Virus record (IMG/VR): IMGVR_UViG_3300025000_000077
Span: 1 to 64,000 of that record
Direction: 5' to 3' (one strand)
DNA length: 64,000 nt
Source: a virus
Of this stretch, positions 7,713 to 16,559 are shown piece after piece. Numbering within the stretch: position 1 is the first letter of the stretch; every line of letters starts with the position of its first letter. The position numbers and the translations under genes are program-made. The notes beneath the pieces were generated by a model, which was not told where the DNA came from, made no database searches, and saw nothing but the letters and a program-made list of their open reading frames with translations.

Positions 7713-7861
7713 ACCGGCGGCTCCTAGTATTGTTAAGAGAGTTCCCGCCCCGGCCTCGATACTTGAATAATCATCCGTTTTTGTATCCCTCCGATCAGGT
7801 AATTATCTGATTTATGAATCTCTTGAGATCCGCTATCATTTTTTGTACCGTTCTTAGCATA
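7713..7861 (-). other. short gap holding a hidden N-terminus and a 21-codon frame
   Basis: Contains the upstream extension of the previous gene (7713-7778) and a 21-residue minus-strand frame at 7795-7860 (MLRTVQKMIADLKRFINQII) with GGAGTAAGTGAT before it. The small frame may be a leader peptide coupled to the next gene; this is weak. Confidence 0.35.
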
Positions 7862-8053
7862 TCACTTACTCCATTTTTGACATGTTGAATTATTCCCCTT
7901 CTCCAATCCGTCTAAAATACACCTACACAGGACATCTGAAAAATCTTCAGTCGTCTCATGATTAGAACAATTAGAACATATTTGATTGATTTTTAGCTTG
8001 TCTGCGCGCTGCTTTTCTATTGATCCCATCGTTTGGAAACAGTCCATACACAT
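7862..8053 (-). CDS. small Cys-rich protein
   Basis: 63 residues with eight Cys arranged as CMDC near the start, CSNC in the middle, then CRC and a final C before KWSK. It probably binds zinc. ATG 8053 has GGGAGGTTTAAATC before it. It lies three bases after the stop of the beta-helix gene, so they are co-transcribed. Function unknown. Confidence 0.65.
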   Translation of the reverse strand: MCMDCFQTMGSIEKQRADKLKINQICSNCSNHETTEDFSDVLCRCILDGLEKGNNSTCQKWSK

Positions 8054-8056
8054 GAT

Positions 8057-9265
8057 TTAAACCTCCCGGATAAACGCGCTCTTGATCCATTCTAAGCGCG
8101 CCAGAGCTTCTTCTCTCGAAGAACAGGAGAATACTATTTCATACTCTCCCGCACTCGTAGCAGGAGCAACACCAGAATAATCTTTCACATTTCTAGACAG
8201 TTTGTTTCCCTCCACGAAAATAGTATATTTATCAGGGATTAAATTTGCAATCGCAGTGCCCGATGTCGCAACCGTAGAATTCGGTTTTTGAGTGTTTGTA
8301 ATTGTATTATTCTTTACAGTGGCAGTGTACCCTTTTCCCGCAGATGTAGTCAGATATCTCCCGAACAGGACCCCGTAACCCTTGCAGGAATCAATTATAT
8401 TATTCTCGATGTTCACACGGTCCCACCCATCACAAACGATGCCACCGAGGCCAGGTATCCCATTCTCGACAGGCATGGTCCCGCAGTTGGATATCACATT
8501 ATCATGAATGTTGAGATCAGAGGCCGCTTTTATATTCGAGGAAGTGTGGCATGCAGCCCAGATTCCCGGACCATATGTGCCTTCAATGTGATTATTCCAG
8601 ATCTCAATTCCAGAGCTCAATTCATCAGCTTTTGAATTTTCAACCTGGATGCCCGGGGAATACGCCTCTGATGTGCCATATATGAAATTATCATGAAAAG
8701 AGACGTTAGAGGAGCCTTTCGACCTGAGCGCAGAATTAACCCTCGTATATGTAACATTCCCGGCTGCCTCGACATTCACACACCTTTCAACAAAAAGACC
8801 ATCATGCCCGCACTCTTTGATTATGTTCCCCGAGTACAGGACATTCTCACAGTCCACTATCCTGGCTATATCTCCCTGAGACTCGCCTGCAGTCACATTC
8901 CGGATGGTTATGTTTTTCCCTCCCCGGATGCCCACAAGGTTATGAAAACCCTTACCATGTGCTACTTTTTGAGATCTCCGATTCCCCCTGAATGTGATAT
9001 TTTCAATTAGGATATCTGAGATGTAATTCTCGACCTGCCCAAAGATAGGAACCATTGAGGGAAAAAGAGTCTCTGAAACACCTGCTGTCAGGGTAATTAT
9101 TGCCCCGGGGTCAGAGGTAATTGTAGTTCCTGAATTCAATTGATACGGGCGCGCGGCTATGTAGAAGCCTTTTAAAAGTTTGATTTTATCGTACCTGAAG
9201 CCATCGCCCACTTTGTCGAAACTCGACTGTTGAAGAGTCCCGCTGGATAACGTAAGAGTTGCCAT
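8057..9265 (-). CDS. beta-helix protein, tail-spike-like
   Basis: 402 residues with repeating short strands carrying Asn ladders (NITIRNVT, NVLYSGNII, NVSFHDNFIYG, DLNIHDNVISNC, RVNIENNIIDSC), the mark of a right-handed parallel beta-helix of the pectate-lyase type. Such proteins in tailed viruses bind or cut surface polysaccharide. The last 30 residues (EIVFSCSSREEALARLEWIKSAF) are a separate helical tail. It is paralogous in style to the spikes at 30-40 kb but sits apart, on the other strand, behind AACGGAGCAT (9271-9280), a near match to the virus-wide leader motif. Catalysis cannot be shown from sequence. Confidence 0.8.
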   Translation of the reverse strand: MATLTLSSGTLQQSSFDKVGDGFRYDKIKLLKGFYIAARPYQLNSGTTITSDPGAIITLTAGVSETLFPSMVPIFGQVENYISDILIENITFRGNRRSQKVAHGKGFHNLVGIRGGKNITIRNVTAGESQGDIARIVDCENVLYSGNIIKECGHDGLFVERCVNVEAAGNVTYTRVNSALRSKGSSNVSFHDNFIYGTSEAYSPGIQVENSKADELSSGIEIWNNHIEGTYGPGIWAACHTSSNIKAASDLNIHDNVISNCGTMPVENGIPGLGGIVCDGWDRVNIENNIIDSCKGYGVLFGRYLTTSAGKGYTATVKNNTITNTQKPNSTVATSGTAIANLIPDKYTIFVEGNKLSRNVKDYSGVAPATSAGEYEIVFSCSSREEALARLEWIKSAFIREV

Positions 9266-9389
9266 TTTTTATGCTCCGTTCTTGAGGCAAACTCGCCAAA
9301 AAACACCTGTATATTATTATACAAGTTGGGATATAAAAAATAGTGACAGTCAAACTTTAAATTAAAAAAAAGAAATTGATAATTAAAAA

Positions 9390-9551
9390 TTAATCACCAA
9401 TATCAAATCCATCAGGCACATTTAAAAACTTTATACTCTCATCTGTCAAAATGTCCAGCTCATATAACAAACTAACCAACATCCGAAGCGCGTTAAGAGT
9501 CTCGCATGGAATCACAATTGAAGGGCGTTTATCCAACTCCTCAGTTTCCAT
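9390..9551 (-). CDS. small hypothetical protein
   Basis: 53 residues (METEELDKRPSIVIPCETLN) with a helical, Leu-rich middle. GGAGTGAGT sits before ATG 9551, two bases after the stop of the DUF1699-type gene, so it is translated as part of that unit. No family recognised. Confidence 0.55.
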   Translation of the reverse strand: METEELDKRPSIVIPCETLNALRMLVSLLYELDILTDESIKFLNVPDGFDIGD

Positions 9552-9553
9552 AC

Positions 9554-9949
9554 TCACTCCTTAACAACCATTGCAGCCTTTTCAAGTGTCATCCGGTGAG
9601 TCTTTGCGATCTCAGATATTATATCACTCAGAGGCACGCCGCCCGCCTTCAACGCTGCAATGCGATCCAGAACAAACTTCGGAGTTGTATAATGATCTAC
9701 GCGATCCGAACGATGCCCCCATACATCACCCTGGATAAGCTGGATTCTCTGGTCCTCACAGAATACTCTAATGTCCTGCGAGATTTTGGCAATATACGAT
9801 CTGGGAAGTTGAATCACTTCAATCTTTGGGCACGTCCTTACAACTGAAAATACATCAGCAACGGACGGGCGGAACGAAAAATGCACTGCTCTCTCGGTAG
9901 GCTTTACATATGGAATTTCAGATCTTGATGAAATTACGCGAATGTCCAT
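9554..9949 (-). CDS. DUF1699-type protein
   Basis: 131 residues. MDIRVISSRSEIPYVKPTER, then VHFSFRPSVADVFSVVRTCP, KIEVIQLPRSYIAKIS and IQGDVWGHR match my recollection of the DUF1699 family, which is known almost only from Methanosarcina and relatives. The function is unknown. It is a strong host marker. The start at 9949 follows a perfect AACGGAGCTA (9955-9964). Confidence 0.8.
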   Translation of the reverse strand: MDIRVISSRSEIPYVKPTERAVHFSFRPSVADVFSVVRTCPKIEVIQLPRSYIAKISQDIRVFCEDQRIQLIQGDVWGHRSDRVDHYTTPKFVLDRIAALKAGGVPLSDIISEIAKTHRMTLEKAAMVVKE

Positions 9950-10089
9950 GTTTTTAGCTCCGTTCAGTTTTTTTAAAGGAAAATAGAACGATAAAAATAT
10001 AGGAGGTTTTTATATAAAAGTTTAATGGGTTGGAAAGTGGGAAAAAAAGAAATATGAGGAAACTCACTCTTCGGATCAGACTTTCTTTA

Positions 10090-10761
10090 TTATTTTGCAT
10101 CTTTAGTTATATATGGCGTATAGTAGCACAAACAATTCGGATGAGAAAGGGGTAAAGCATCTTGGATCAGAAAAACCCGTCTATCCAACCCTAAACAAAC
10201 ATCACATGTTCCGCCTTTATGCATAGCGTGCCTCTGCACATACTGTAAATTTCCTGATTCCCATGTGCGAATCTGACTCTCATATTGCATATTCCTAGTT
10301 TCCGTGAAAGCCGCGACCCTAGCCCGTTTATTGACTGCAAACTCTTCCAGTTTTCTTAACTCGGTATCGATCTGATCGGAAGTCCAACCTTCATTTTTTG
10401 CGCTCTCAAAAATATGCAGAACACTTTCACGAGTATCACTTTTTAGAGATTTTAACCACGGCTTGAATACTTTCTTTTCTGTAGTTCCTACAGTTTCAAC
10501 CACATAAGAACCGCCCTTCTCTTTTAATATTCTTTCATAGACGGCAGCCGATACTATACTTTTTTTAGTCATTTCAGTGGCGTTCATCTTGACAGGGGCA
10601 AGCCCAACAGTTGACCTCACGGCGTTAAGCTCTCTTAGAGCTTCATATGAAGCCGCCATTTGAGTTTTAAGAGCTGCTTTCGAGAGGGAGGCAATGTAGG
10701 CTAGGTAGAGTATTAAGAGTGCTTCATCGAGGTTAGATTCATTTTCTTCGTCTTCGGTCAC
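10090..10761 (-). CDS. MuF-like head morphogenesis protein
   Basis: 223 residues. The C-terminal half shows the phage Mu F / SPP1 gp7 signature: ARVAAFTETRNMQYESQ, then YVQRHAMHKGGTCDVCLGLD and LPLSHPNCLCYYTPY with a CxxC and HPNCxC that may bind metal. These minor head proteins sit beside portal and help capsid assembly or early infection. GTG start overlaps the methyltransferase stop by four bases (GTGA), so translation is coupled. It is separated from portal by an inserted methyltransferase gene, which is unusual. Confidence 0.85.
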   Translation of the reverse strand: MTEDEENESNLDEALLILYLAYIASLSKAALKTQMAASYEALRELNAVRSTVGLAPVKMNATEMTKKSIVSAAVYERILKEKGGSYVVETVGTTEKKVFKPWLKSLKSDTRESVLHIFESAKNEGWTSDQIDTELRKLEEFAVNKRARVAAFTETRNMQYESQIRTWESGNLQYVQRHAMHKGGTCDVCLGLDRRVFLIQDALPLSHPNCLCYYTPYITKDAK

Positions 10762-12299
10762 TGGATCGCCTCCTCGAAAGTTCCAAGTGTGATCTCATCT
10801 AACTGCCCCCTAGCCCGCATATACTTCTCGTTTTCGGGGTCGCTGTCAATGCCTATGAATACTCTATTAAGCAGTTTACAGGCTTCTAGTGTAGTTCCTG
10901 AACCTGCAAATGGATCTAAGATAACGTCACCTTCACGGCTTCCCATTGTTATGAGGTATGACATTAATTTAAGGGGTTTTACCGTGGGGTGTTTGTTTTC
11001 GATGTATTTGTTTTTCTCAGATTTGGAGGGTTTGGGGGTTATTAAGAAGGGGAACGTTTTCTGTTGTTCTTCAGGGAGTTCGGTTATCTTTTTAGACCAC
11101 CATGCATCTAAGGAGAAATAGCGGGAAAAGTCGCCTTGATCGTTACAACCTGAATAAACATCTCCTTTTCCAAATGTTGCAGTTGGTGAATCGTGAATAC
11201 CCATCCCACTTTTATTTTTTCGTATGCTCGCGGTTGATTTTGTTATAATCCCCCGATCAAGTACATTATCCGAAACTAATAAATTCGCTGGAAATCTGCC
11301 TTCTGGGGATAATTCATACCCGCCTTTGAACGCGGGGGAGTTATCCCCGTAATCATTCTTTGAAGCTCCGAAACCCGTACCAGCTTTAGGAATTGTTTCA
11401 TCAGATTTATAGGGTATCCTACACTCATCAAGCCACAAACAACCATGCCCGTTATCTAAAACCTGATCTATATAGGATTTCGTTGATAATGGTTTCATCA
11501 CACAGATTATAACCTCAACTGCGGGTTTAAGAGAAGCCGTATAAGCTCCTGAGAATTCGCGGGCTTTGTCTGTGGCGGGGGCTGTATAATTAATATCAGT
11601 TTTTGAAAAAGTTCCAACCCCTGACAGATATCCGCCTCCATCAGCATAAGCATTTGTTTTATGTCTGGTGCTTAATATTTCCCGTTCTGCTTCTTCCCTT
11701 CTACGAATAGCGCGCTCAATTAATTCTATAAACCTCGGATTATTCAGTTTCAAAACATCTTTTAAAACTACCCACTGCTCCATAGTTGGAATATTAGCAC
11801 CGTTTTCCCAATTCCAAACACACCCCGTTAAACCACCCGTTTTGCTTGGGAAATACGTTGCTATATCTTTTTGAGAAAGTCCTAATAATTCCCTTGAAGT
11901 TTTAAGATATTGACATAATTCTTTTGATAATTCAGAATATTTCGCGTTAGCTGTACCTCTCTTGTCAATCAATTTATCAATAGCGGCAGACTTAGGAAAT
12001 CCACTAGCAAAACTCCAAAAAATACTAGAAAAATTAACATTAAACCCCGCATCCTCAAGCCGAATAATCATCCTACTAAGAACATCCTGTCTAGGGGCAC
12101 ACATAAAAAACCCAAATGCCCCCGGCTTCAATACCCTGCAACACTCTCTTAATGCCTCTTCTGAGGGTAACGCTTTATCCCAAGAAAGCCCCATGAATGA
12201 ATAGCCATAAGGAGGGTCCGTTACAATGCAGTCTATTGATTCATCAGGCAACTCTTTCAGGACGTCGGCGCAGTCGCCTATGATAACTTCGTTTTTCAC
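10758..12299 (-). CDS. DNA methyltransferase with an inserted helix-turn-helix
   Basis: 513 residues. Catalytic motif DPPYGYSFMGLSWDK is near residue 28 and the SAM motif DPFAGSGTT near 470, a beta-class order. Between them a helix-turn-helix like the Xre type is inserted (LKTSRELLGLSQKDIATYFP, then GCVWNWENGANIPT), which may add a second DNA-reading surface. The gene lies between portal and the MuF-like gene and overlaps both by GTGA. Both junctions share a 15-base sequence (10758-10772 and 12296-12310, 14 of 15 identical), as if the gene was added as a cassette. Target and partner enzyme unknown. Confidence 0.9.
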   Translation of the reverse strand: MKNEVIIGDCADVLKELPDESIDCIVTDPPYGYSFMGLSWDKALPSEEALRECCRVLKPGAFGFFMCAPRQDVLSRMIIRLEDAGFNVNFSSIFWSFASGFPKSAAIDKLIDKRGTANAKYSELSKELCQYLKTSRELLGLSQKDIATYFPSKTGGLTGCVWNWENGANIPTMEQWVVLKDVLKLNNPRFIELIERAIRRREEAEREILSTRHKTNAYADGGGYLSGVGTFSKTDINYTAPATDKAREFSGAYTASLKPAVEVIICVMKPLSTKSYIDQVLDNGHGCLWLDECRIPYKSDETIPKAGTGFGASKNDYGDNSPAFKGGYELSPEGRFPANLLVSDNVLDRGIITKSTASIRKNKSGMGIHDSPTATFGKGDVYSGCNDQGDFSRYFSLDAWWSKKITELPEEQQKTFPFLITPKPSKSEKNKYIENKHPTVKPLKLMSYLITMGSREGDVILDPFAGSGTTLEACKLLNRVFIGIDSDPENEKYMRARGQLDEITLGTFEEAIQ

Positions 12300-13711
12300 T
12301 GAATCGCCTCAAAGAACTTCTTCCAGTGTCCCTCTAGTTCCCCTCGCAGTTCTTCCTCGATTTCTTCTCTTGTTTGGAGCAACTGATTAGATTTGATGTC
12401 CTCTTTTATTTCATCCTCTGTTTGAACTTCATCTTTAGGTGCTTCCTCTTCGGCTGGCTCGTTTTCCTGCTGGATACTTGTCTCAGACCACTCCTGCCCG
12501 GCTTTCATCAAAAATTTACTATCCGCATCTTCCAGCCCCCAAAATGTCCGAACCTCATTCATACTTCCGACAACCGCGCCCTTCTCGGTATAGGCTTTTA
12601 GAATTTCAAGCCCCTTCTGGAAGTCCAATTCTTCATTCTTGAATTCCGGCTCAGGGAGTTTCAATTCAACGGAAAAACCTGAAAAACCGTTCCATTCTAA
12701 AATCCTGGTAAAATAAGGTATCCACGGTTTGAGCATCTGTTTTTGTAGTCCAATGATAGCACTCTTGAATAAACTTGTCTCGCCAGCAGTCGACCCACCA
12801 ATAAGAGTTCCATCCTTCGCGGTGAAGTCTTTTGAGAAAATAATACTCAGGATAAGTTTAGTGAGTTCGTTTATGGTATCAAGAGCAATCCCGGAAACAG
12901 GCCCGTCCAGTTCAATAGGCTCCATATCCGGGCCAATCGTAAAATAAGTATTTCTGTTATAATTTTTGAGGATATTATTTGAATAATTCCAGTTCGAGGT
13001 TTTCCCATCCGACAGCATCCCGGGCTTATTGATCCTCATGAAAAGCACGTTAGCCCGGAGATTCGCCTGCATGAGCCCATCCCAAGCCATGCCCATTTTT
13101 GGAATCAGCTTGTACACAGGAGTTAAAATAGGCACACCATCAACATTATAAGAATAGATATGCGATTTAAAATGATGACAGGGTTCTATTTCAATCGTTC
13201 CGCCCTGCTGATCCTGCCAGTAATGGATAATACCATCGGCTTCACGGACAATCCCTCGTAGGATTTTTCCATAAACACTATCGGTTCCGTAATTTCCAGC
13301 CGTTCCAAAAGTTTCAGGTGGTAAATCTCTGATCTCAGTTACCTGGATTTTTCCATCTACTTCTTCGATTGTATCTGAGAATATGAATGCAGGCCAGAAT
13401 ATCCGAGCATTAGCCGATTTATACAGGACGTCCTCGAATTCAATGTCCTGCAACATGATCCTGAACCACCCGGCTATATCTTCTCTGGAGTTTCCCCTCT
13501 GGTCCAGGATATTACAGATGAAAGGACCCTGAAAAATTAAATTTAAGATGTTGTTGGCTACCATCACAGCATAAATATCAGATCTGTATTTGTTGATTTT
13601 TTCAACGTCGAGTTCTCCCACGTCCCACGGGTTGCCCCCGTCAAAATATGTTAGTATATAATCTTGACCTGTGGCTTTAGATAATACAGGTTTAGCTCCG
13701 TTCTTAGTCAT
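12296..13711 (-). CDS. portal protein
   Basis: 471 residues with typical portal features: an early helical segment (VEKINKYRSDIYAVMVANNI), a stem region (LIPKMGMAWDGLMQANLRAN), a strongly conserved-looking GGSTAGETSLFKSAIIGLQKQMLKPW and an acidic, charged tail. It forms the ring through which DNA enters the head. ATG 13711 has no binding site before it, and a TATA-like TTTTTTATATT on the minus strand lies about 25 bases upstream, so the message may be leaderless. A perfect AACGGAGCTA lies inside codons 4-7 (13693-13702). Portal is far from terminase (59 kb) unless the genome is circular. Confidence 0.85.
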   Translation of the reverse strand: MTKNGAKPVLSKATGQDYILTYFDGGNPWDVGELDVEKINKYRSDIYAVMVANNILNLIFQGPFICNILDQRGNSREDIAGWFRIMLQDIEFEDVLYKSANARIFWPAFIFSDTIEEVDGKIQVTEIRDLPPETFGTAGNYGTDSVYGKILRGIVREADGIIHYWQDQQGGTIEIEPCHHFKSHIYSYNVDGVPILTPVYKLIPKMGMAWDGLMQANLRANVLFMRINKPGMLSDGKTSNWNYSNNILKNYNRNTYFTIGPDMEPIELDGPVSGIALDTINELTKLILSIIFSKDFTAKDGTLIGGSTAGETSLFKSAIIGLQKQMLKPWIPYFTRILEWNGFSGFSVELKLPEPEFKNEELDFQKGLEILKAYTEKGAVVGSMNEVRTFWGLEDADSKFLMKAGQEWSETSIQQENEPAEEEAPKDEVQTEDEIKEDIKSNQLLQTREEIEEELRGELEGHWKKFFEAIQ

Positions 13712-13917
13712 ATGTATAAAATACGGTGAGCTAATATAAAAAAGATTTTAGAAAAGTAATCACATAGCGGAGCTTTACATCTCTTTAAAGTAATTCGTAT
13801 AATCAAATAAATATAATGTTACGAAGTAACACGAATCTAAACACAACAGCCAAAACTTAATATATCTGTACGACTTATATTTTAATGCGCGAATTTTTTA
13901 CAGAACGGAGCTACCCT
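13712..13917. promoter_or_regulatory. divergent promoter between portal and protease genes
   Basis: The region faces both ways. Minus strand: TTTTTTATATT about 25 bases before the portal start. Plus strand: ACTTATATTTTA (13873-13884) about 30 bases before AACGGAGCTA (13904-13913) and TTG 13918. A near match TAGCGGAGCTTT lies at 13765. It drives the two halves of the structural region in opposite directions. Confidence 0.6.
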
Positions 13918-14946
13918 TTGAAAAACGTTCATGAAGCTATCTTGGAACGCCTAGACTGGACTCAAAAAAAGGATGGGTTTACACATTACTATCCAGTTTC
14001 CGAGTTCCAAAAGGCACTCCCCACTTTTGAAAATATTCCCGTTATTTATGCCGCGCGCCATCCTCCTCTTGGAGTCCGAGGAAAGAACCTCGAAGATGTG
14101 CTGAGAGAAGTCGACGGCACGCTCGCGGGATACACGGAAAACGTTTTAATTAATTCTGCAGGCTCTCCGAAGTTAAAAGCTCTGTTACAAATTACTAACG
14201 AAGATGTTGAAGCCAGAATCCAGGCTGGAAAAATCTCAATATCTCCCTCTTTTTCTCACAATCAAATTTTAAACGGTCCCCTTGAAAACATCACCGGTGA
14301 CCACGTTTTACTTTATGATAGTGATCTTGGTATCCCTCAGGGAGATGCCACCGCTATCATTTGCAATCAAGATTCCACGAATTTCACTCTAAATCATGGA
14401 ATAGGCTATTTTGAAGGAGTCAATATGACAGGCGAAATAAAAACAATCGACATGGACCTCTACAACGACCTCCTAAGCCTGAAAAATAATCAGGCGGTCA
14501 TAGTAGACAATGAAAAAACTATCCTGAAGCTCAATCAGGATCTCGAAAAGAAGGACGATTCCATCCTGAAACTTAATCAGGATCTCACCGCAGAAAAGGA
14601 AACAGTCCTCAAACTGAATCAGGCACTTGAAGAAACCAAAAAGCAGGTTTCCGCGCTTGAAACTCAGATCAAGGAAGACGCTGAAAAAGTCTTCAAACAG
14701 AATCAAGATTCTTTTTGGACTGAATTGCCAGAGGGCATTAAAGATCAGTTCAAAGAAAGGAAGGAAGAACTGTATTCGGTTACCACTGCCCTGAAACTCA
14801 ACCAGGATATTAATAAATCTCTCCTGAAAATGGAAAAGCCTGACCTACACAAGGCAACCGGCGAACAGGCAACCCCCGACATGAAACAGAATCAGGATAC
14901 CAAAGAAGCTGAAGAAGCGTGGGATGCCACAGAGGAGCGGATCTAA
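13918..14946 (+). CDS. prohead protease-scaffold fusion
   Basis: 342 residues from TTG 13918, chosen because AACGGAGCTA ends four bases before it and the TATA box is too close for ATG 13885. The first 170 residues resemble the DUF2213/prohead serine protease type (VSEFQKALPTFENIPVIYA, GISISPSFSH-like KISISPSFSH, and DHVLLYDSDLGIPQGDATAI). The rest is a coiled-coil scaffold with two-heptad repeats LKLNQDL (about 208-250) and scattered NQD words to the end. It would shape and then clear the capsid interior. It overlaps the next gene by one base. Confidence 0.8.
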   Translation: MKNVHEAILERLDWTQKKDGFTHYYPVSEFQKALPTFENIPVIYAARHPPLGVRGKNLEDVLREVDGTLAGYTENVLINSAGSPKLKALLQITNEDVEARIQAGKISISPSFSHNQILNGPLENITGDHVLLYDSDLGIPQGDATAIICNQDSTNFTLNHGIGYFEGVNMTGEIKTIDMDLYNDLLSLKNNQAVIVDNEKTILKLNQDLEKKDDSILKLNQDLTAEKETVLKLNQALEETKKQVSALETQIKEDAEKVFKQNQDSFWTELPEGIKDQFKERKEELYSVTTALKLNQDINKSLLKMEKPDLHKATGEQATPDMKQNQDTKEAEEAWDATEERI

Positions 14947-15569
14947 TGACCACTTGTGCAGCAGCAGACTTCACTAAAGTAGGCGGTGTAACCCGCACTT
15001 GCTGGCTAGACGAAGGTGCAATTACTGTAGGCACAGGCTACGGGCTAGGTGGTGGCTCCGGTCCAGTAAGAACATTCGCGGCTGAAATTACACAGGGGAT
15101 GGTCGTCGTTGTTTCTGTCGATGTGGCTAACACGTGGGCCAATACCAACGGGAATATCCTCGTAACAAGAATCGCAAACTCTGATGATCTTGTATGGGGG
15201 GTTGTGGTCTCTGAACCATCAGAAGGCGATATGGAAAACAGACCTGCAATATCAGGAGATGCTGATACCATCGCTAAGAGACTCGCAGGTAAATTCCTGA
15301 GAGCTGCTACAGTTTGGTTCCCGAATGTCACAGCCATGACGAAAGCGACTCTCGTAACCGCAAACGCCGGAAATGTAACACCCGGAACTCTTGAAATCCT
15401 CAAACTCGATGTATCTCAATGTATTGCGGGGGCCGGTATTTTTGTTAACGATCTTGCGAACTCTGGCTCAAAAACCATCTGTTCTATGCATTACCAGGCT
15501 AAGGCATCCGGGGTAACTGTACCTATCATGCTCGCAATGCTCGGGGGAACCACAGCAGCACAGACTTAA
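14946..15569 (+). CDS. capsid decoration protein candidate
   Basis: 207 residues from ATG 14946, which overlaps the protease stop (TAATG). It is small-residue rich, beta-like and has no charged N-terminus. Its place between protease and major capsid genes is where tailed viruses often keep a decoration or head-stabilising protein, which is the basis of the call; no motif proves it. A longer frame begins at 14919 but lies inside the protease gene. Confidence 0.6.
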   Translation: MTTCAAADFTKVGGVTRTCWLDEGAITVGTGYGLGGGSGPVRTFAAEITQGMVVVVSVDVANTWANTNGNILVTRIANSDDLVWGVVVSEPSEGDMENRPAISGDADTIAKRLAGKFLRAATVWFPNVTAMTKATLVTANAGNVTPGTLEILKLDVSQCIAGAGIFVNDLANSGSKTICSMHYQAKASGVTVPIMLAMLGGTTAAQT

Positions 15570-15584
15570 CGGAGTTGATAAAAA

Positions 15585-16550
15585 ATGGGTGATCTTGCAG
15601 CACATCTTACAGGGCCAAATGCCCAATTTCTAAAGAAACCGTTCTTTGTTCAGAAAATGTTTGAACAAATGGACCCCTACCTCGCGTTTTCGGGCATGGT
15701 TCCGGCGATGGGCATCCAGTCCAGAGCGGTAATCGTAACAAAAGAATCCACAAGCAACGCCAATGATGCTAAGAAAGTTTGGCCTGCCCGCCTGACTGAA
15801 TCCTCTGATTGGCCTAATATTTCCATTTCCCCGATGACTCAGGAAGGGGCAATGCTTCAGAAGTATGGTCTTGAGCTTCGCATTGGAGAAGACCTCCTGA
15901 AAATGCCCGAGGGTAAAATTCAGATATCCAGAGCTATACAGAGAACTGCTTTTTGGATGGCACAGTTCCGCAATGATAAGATAGCCTCTGATATGATAGC
16001 CGGTGGCACTGCTCTCGGTGGAGACTGGGCTCCTACTGCGGAATGGTCAGACAAAGACAATTACACACCTCTTCAGGACCTCATCACATTCAAGCGATCC
16101 ATGCGAACTGTAAACAAGCCATTCGCGTGTGATAACATCTATGTCAATTCTGAAAACTATGATGAACTGGAACTCTGGCTCATTAATGTCAATGCCGATC
16201 TCGCAAAACGCCAGTTGATCGGGCAGACCACTGTAGGCGAAAACTCCGTTTTCATCCCTGCTCTGAAAGCTACGGTTCACAGAATCGACGAAGGCATCGC
16301 AGAAGGCGGGCTTCTCGGTCTTGATAGTATCAATCCGGCTGGTACATATTATTACTTCAACGATCCAATGTACGGAACTAAGGAAGTCACCTACAAGACA
16401 AGGGACGGAATGAAAACCGTCAAGGGACTCGGTCTTAACGTTCATCAGTACTTTGATGATAATAAGATGGAAGTCGTAAACAAACTGTGGTTCGACTTCA
16501 AGCTCGCGGTTGAAGATTCGGATGGCGCAATTACTGATACAGGGATTTAA
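15585..16550 (+). CDS. major capsid protein, HK97 fold
   Basis: 321 residues. Placement after the protease-scaffold, size, and features such as YGLELRIGEDLLKMPEGKIQ, a long spine-like helix (ISRAIQRTAFWMAQFRNDKI) and a beta-rich C-terminal domain with DNIYVNSENYDELELWL fit HK97-type major capsid proteins. Its leader is AACGGAGTTGATAAAAA (15568), a variant of the common motif. Hundreds of copies would form the icosahedral head. Confidence 0.85.
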   Translation: MGDLAAHLTGPNAQFLKKPFFVQKMFEQMDPYLAFSGMVPAMGIQSRAVIVTKESTSNANDAKKVWPARLTESSDWPNISISPMTQEGAMLQKYGLELRIGEDLLKMPEGKIQISRAIQRTAFWMAQFRNDKIASDMIAGGTALGGDWAPTAEWSDKDNYTPLQDLITFKRSMRTVNKPFACDNIYVNSENYDELELWLINVNADLAKRQLIGQTTVGENSVFIPALKATVHRIDEGIAEGGLLGLDSINPAGTYYYFNDPMYGTKEVTYKTRDGMKTVKGLGLNVHQYFDDNKMEVVNKLWFDFKLAVEDSDGAITDTGI

Positions 16551-16559
16551 GGAGGCGGC

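Noticed and set aside
8288-9010. Plus-strand frames inside the beta-helix gene
   Set aside because: They run antisense to a gene with clear strand-repeat patterns and have no leaders.
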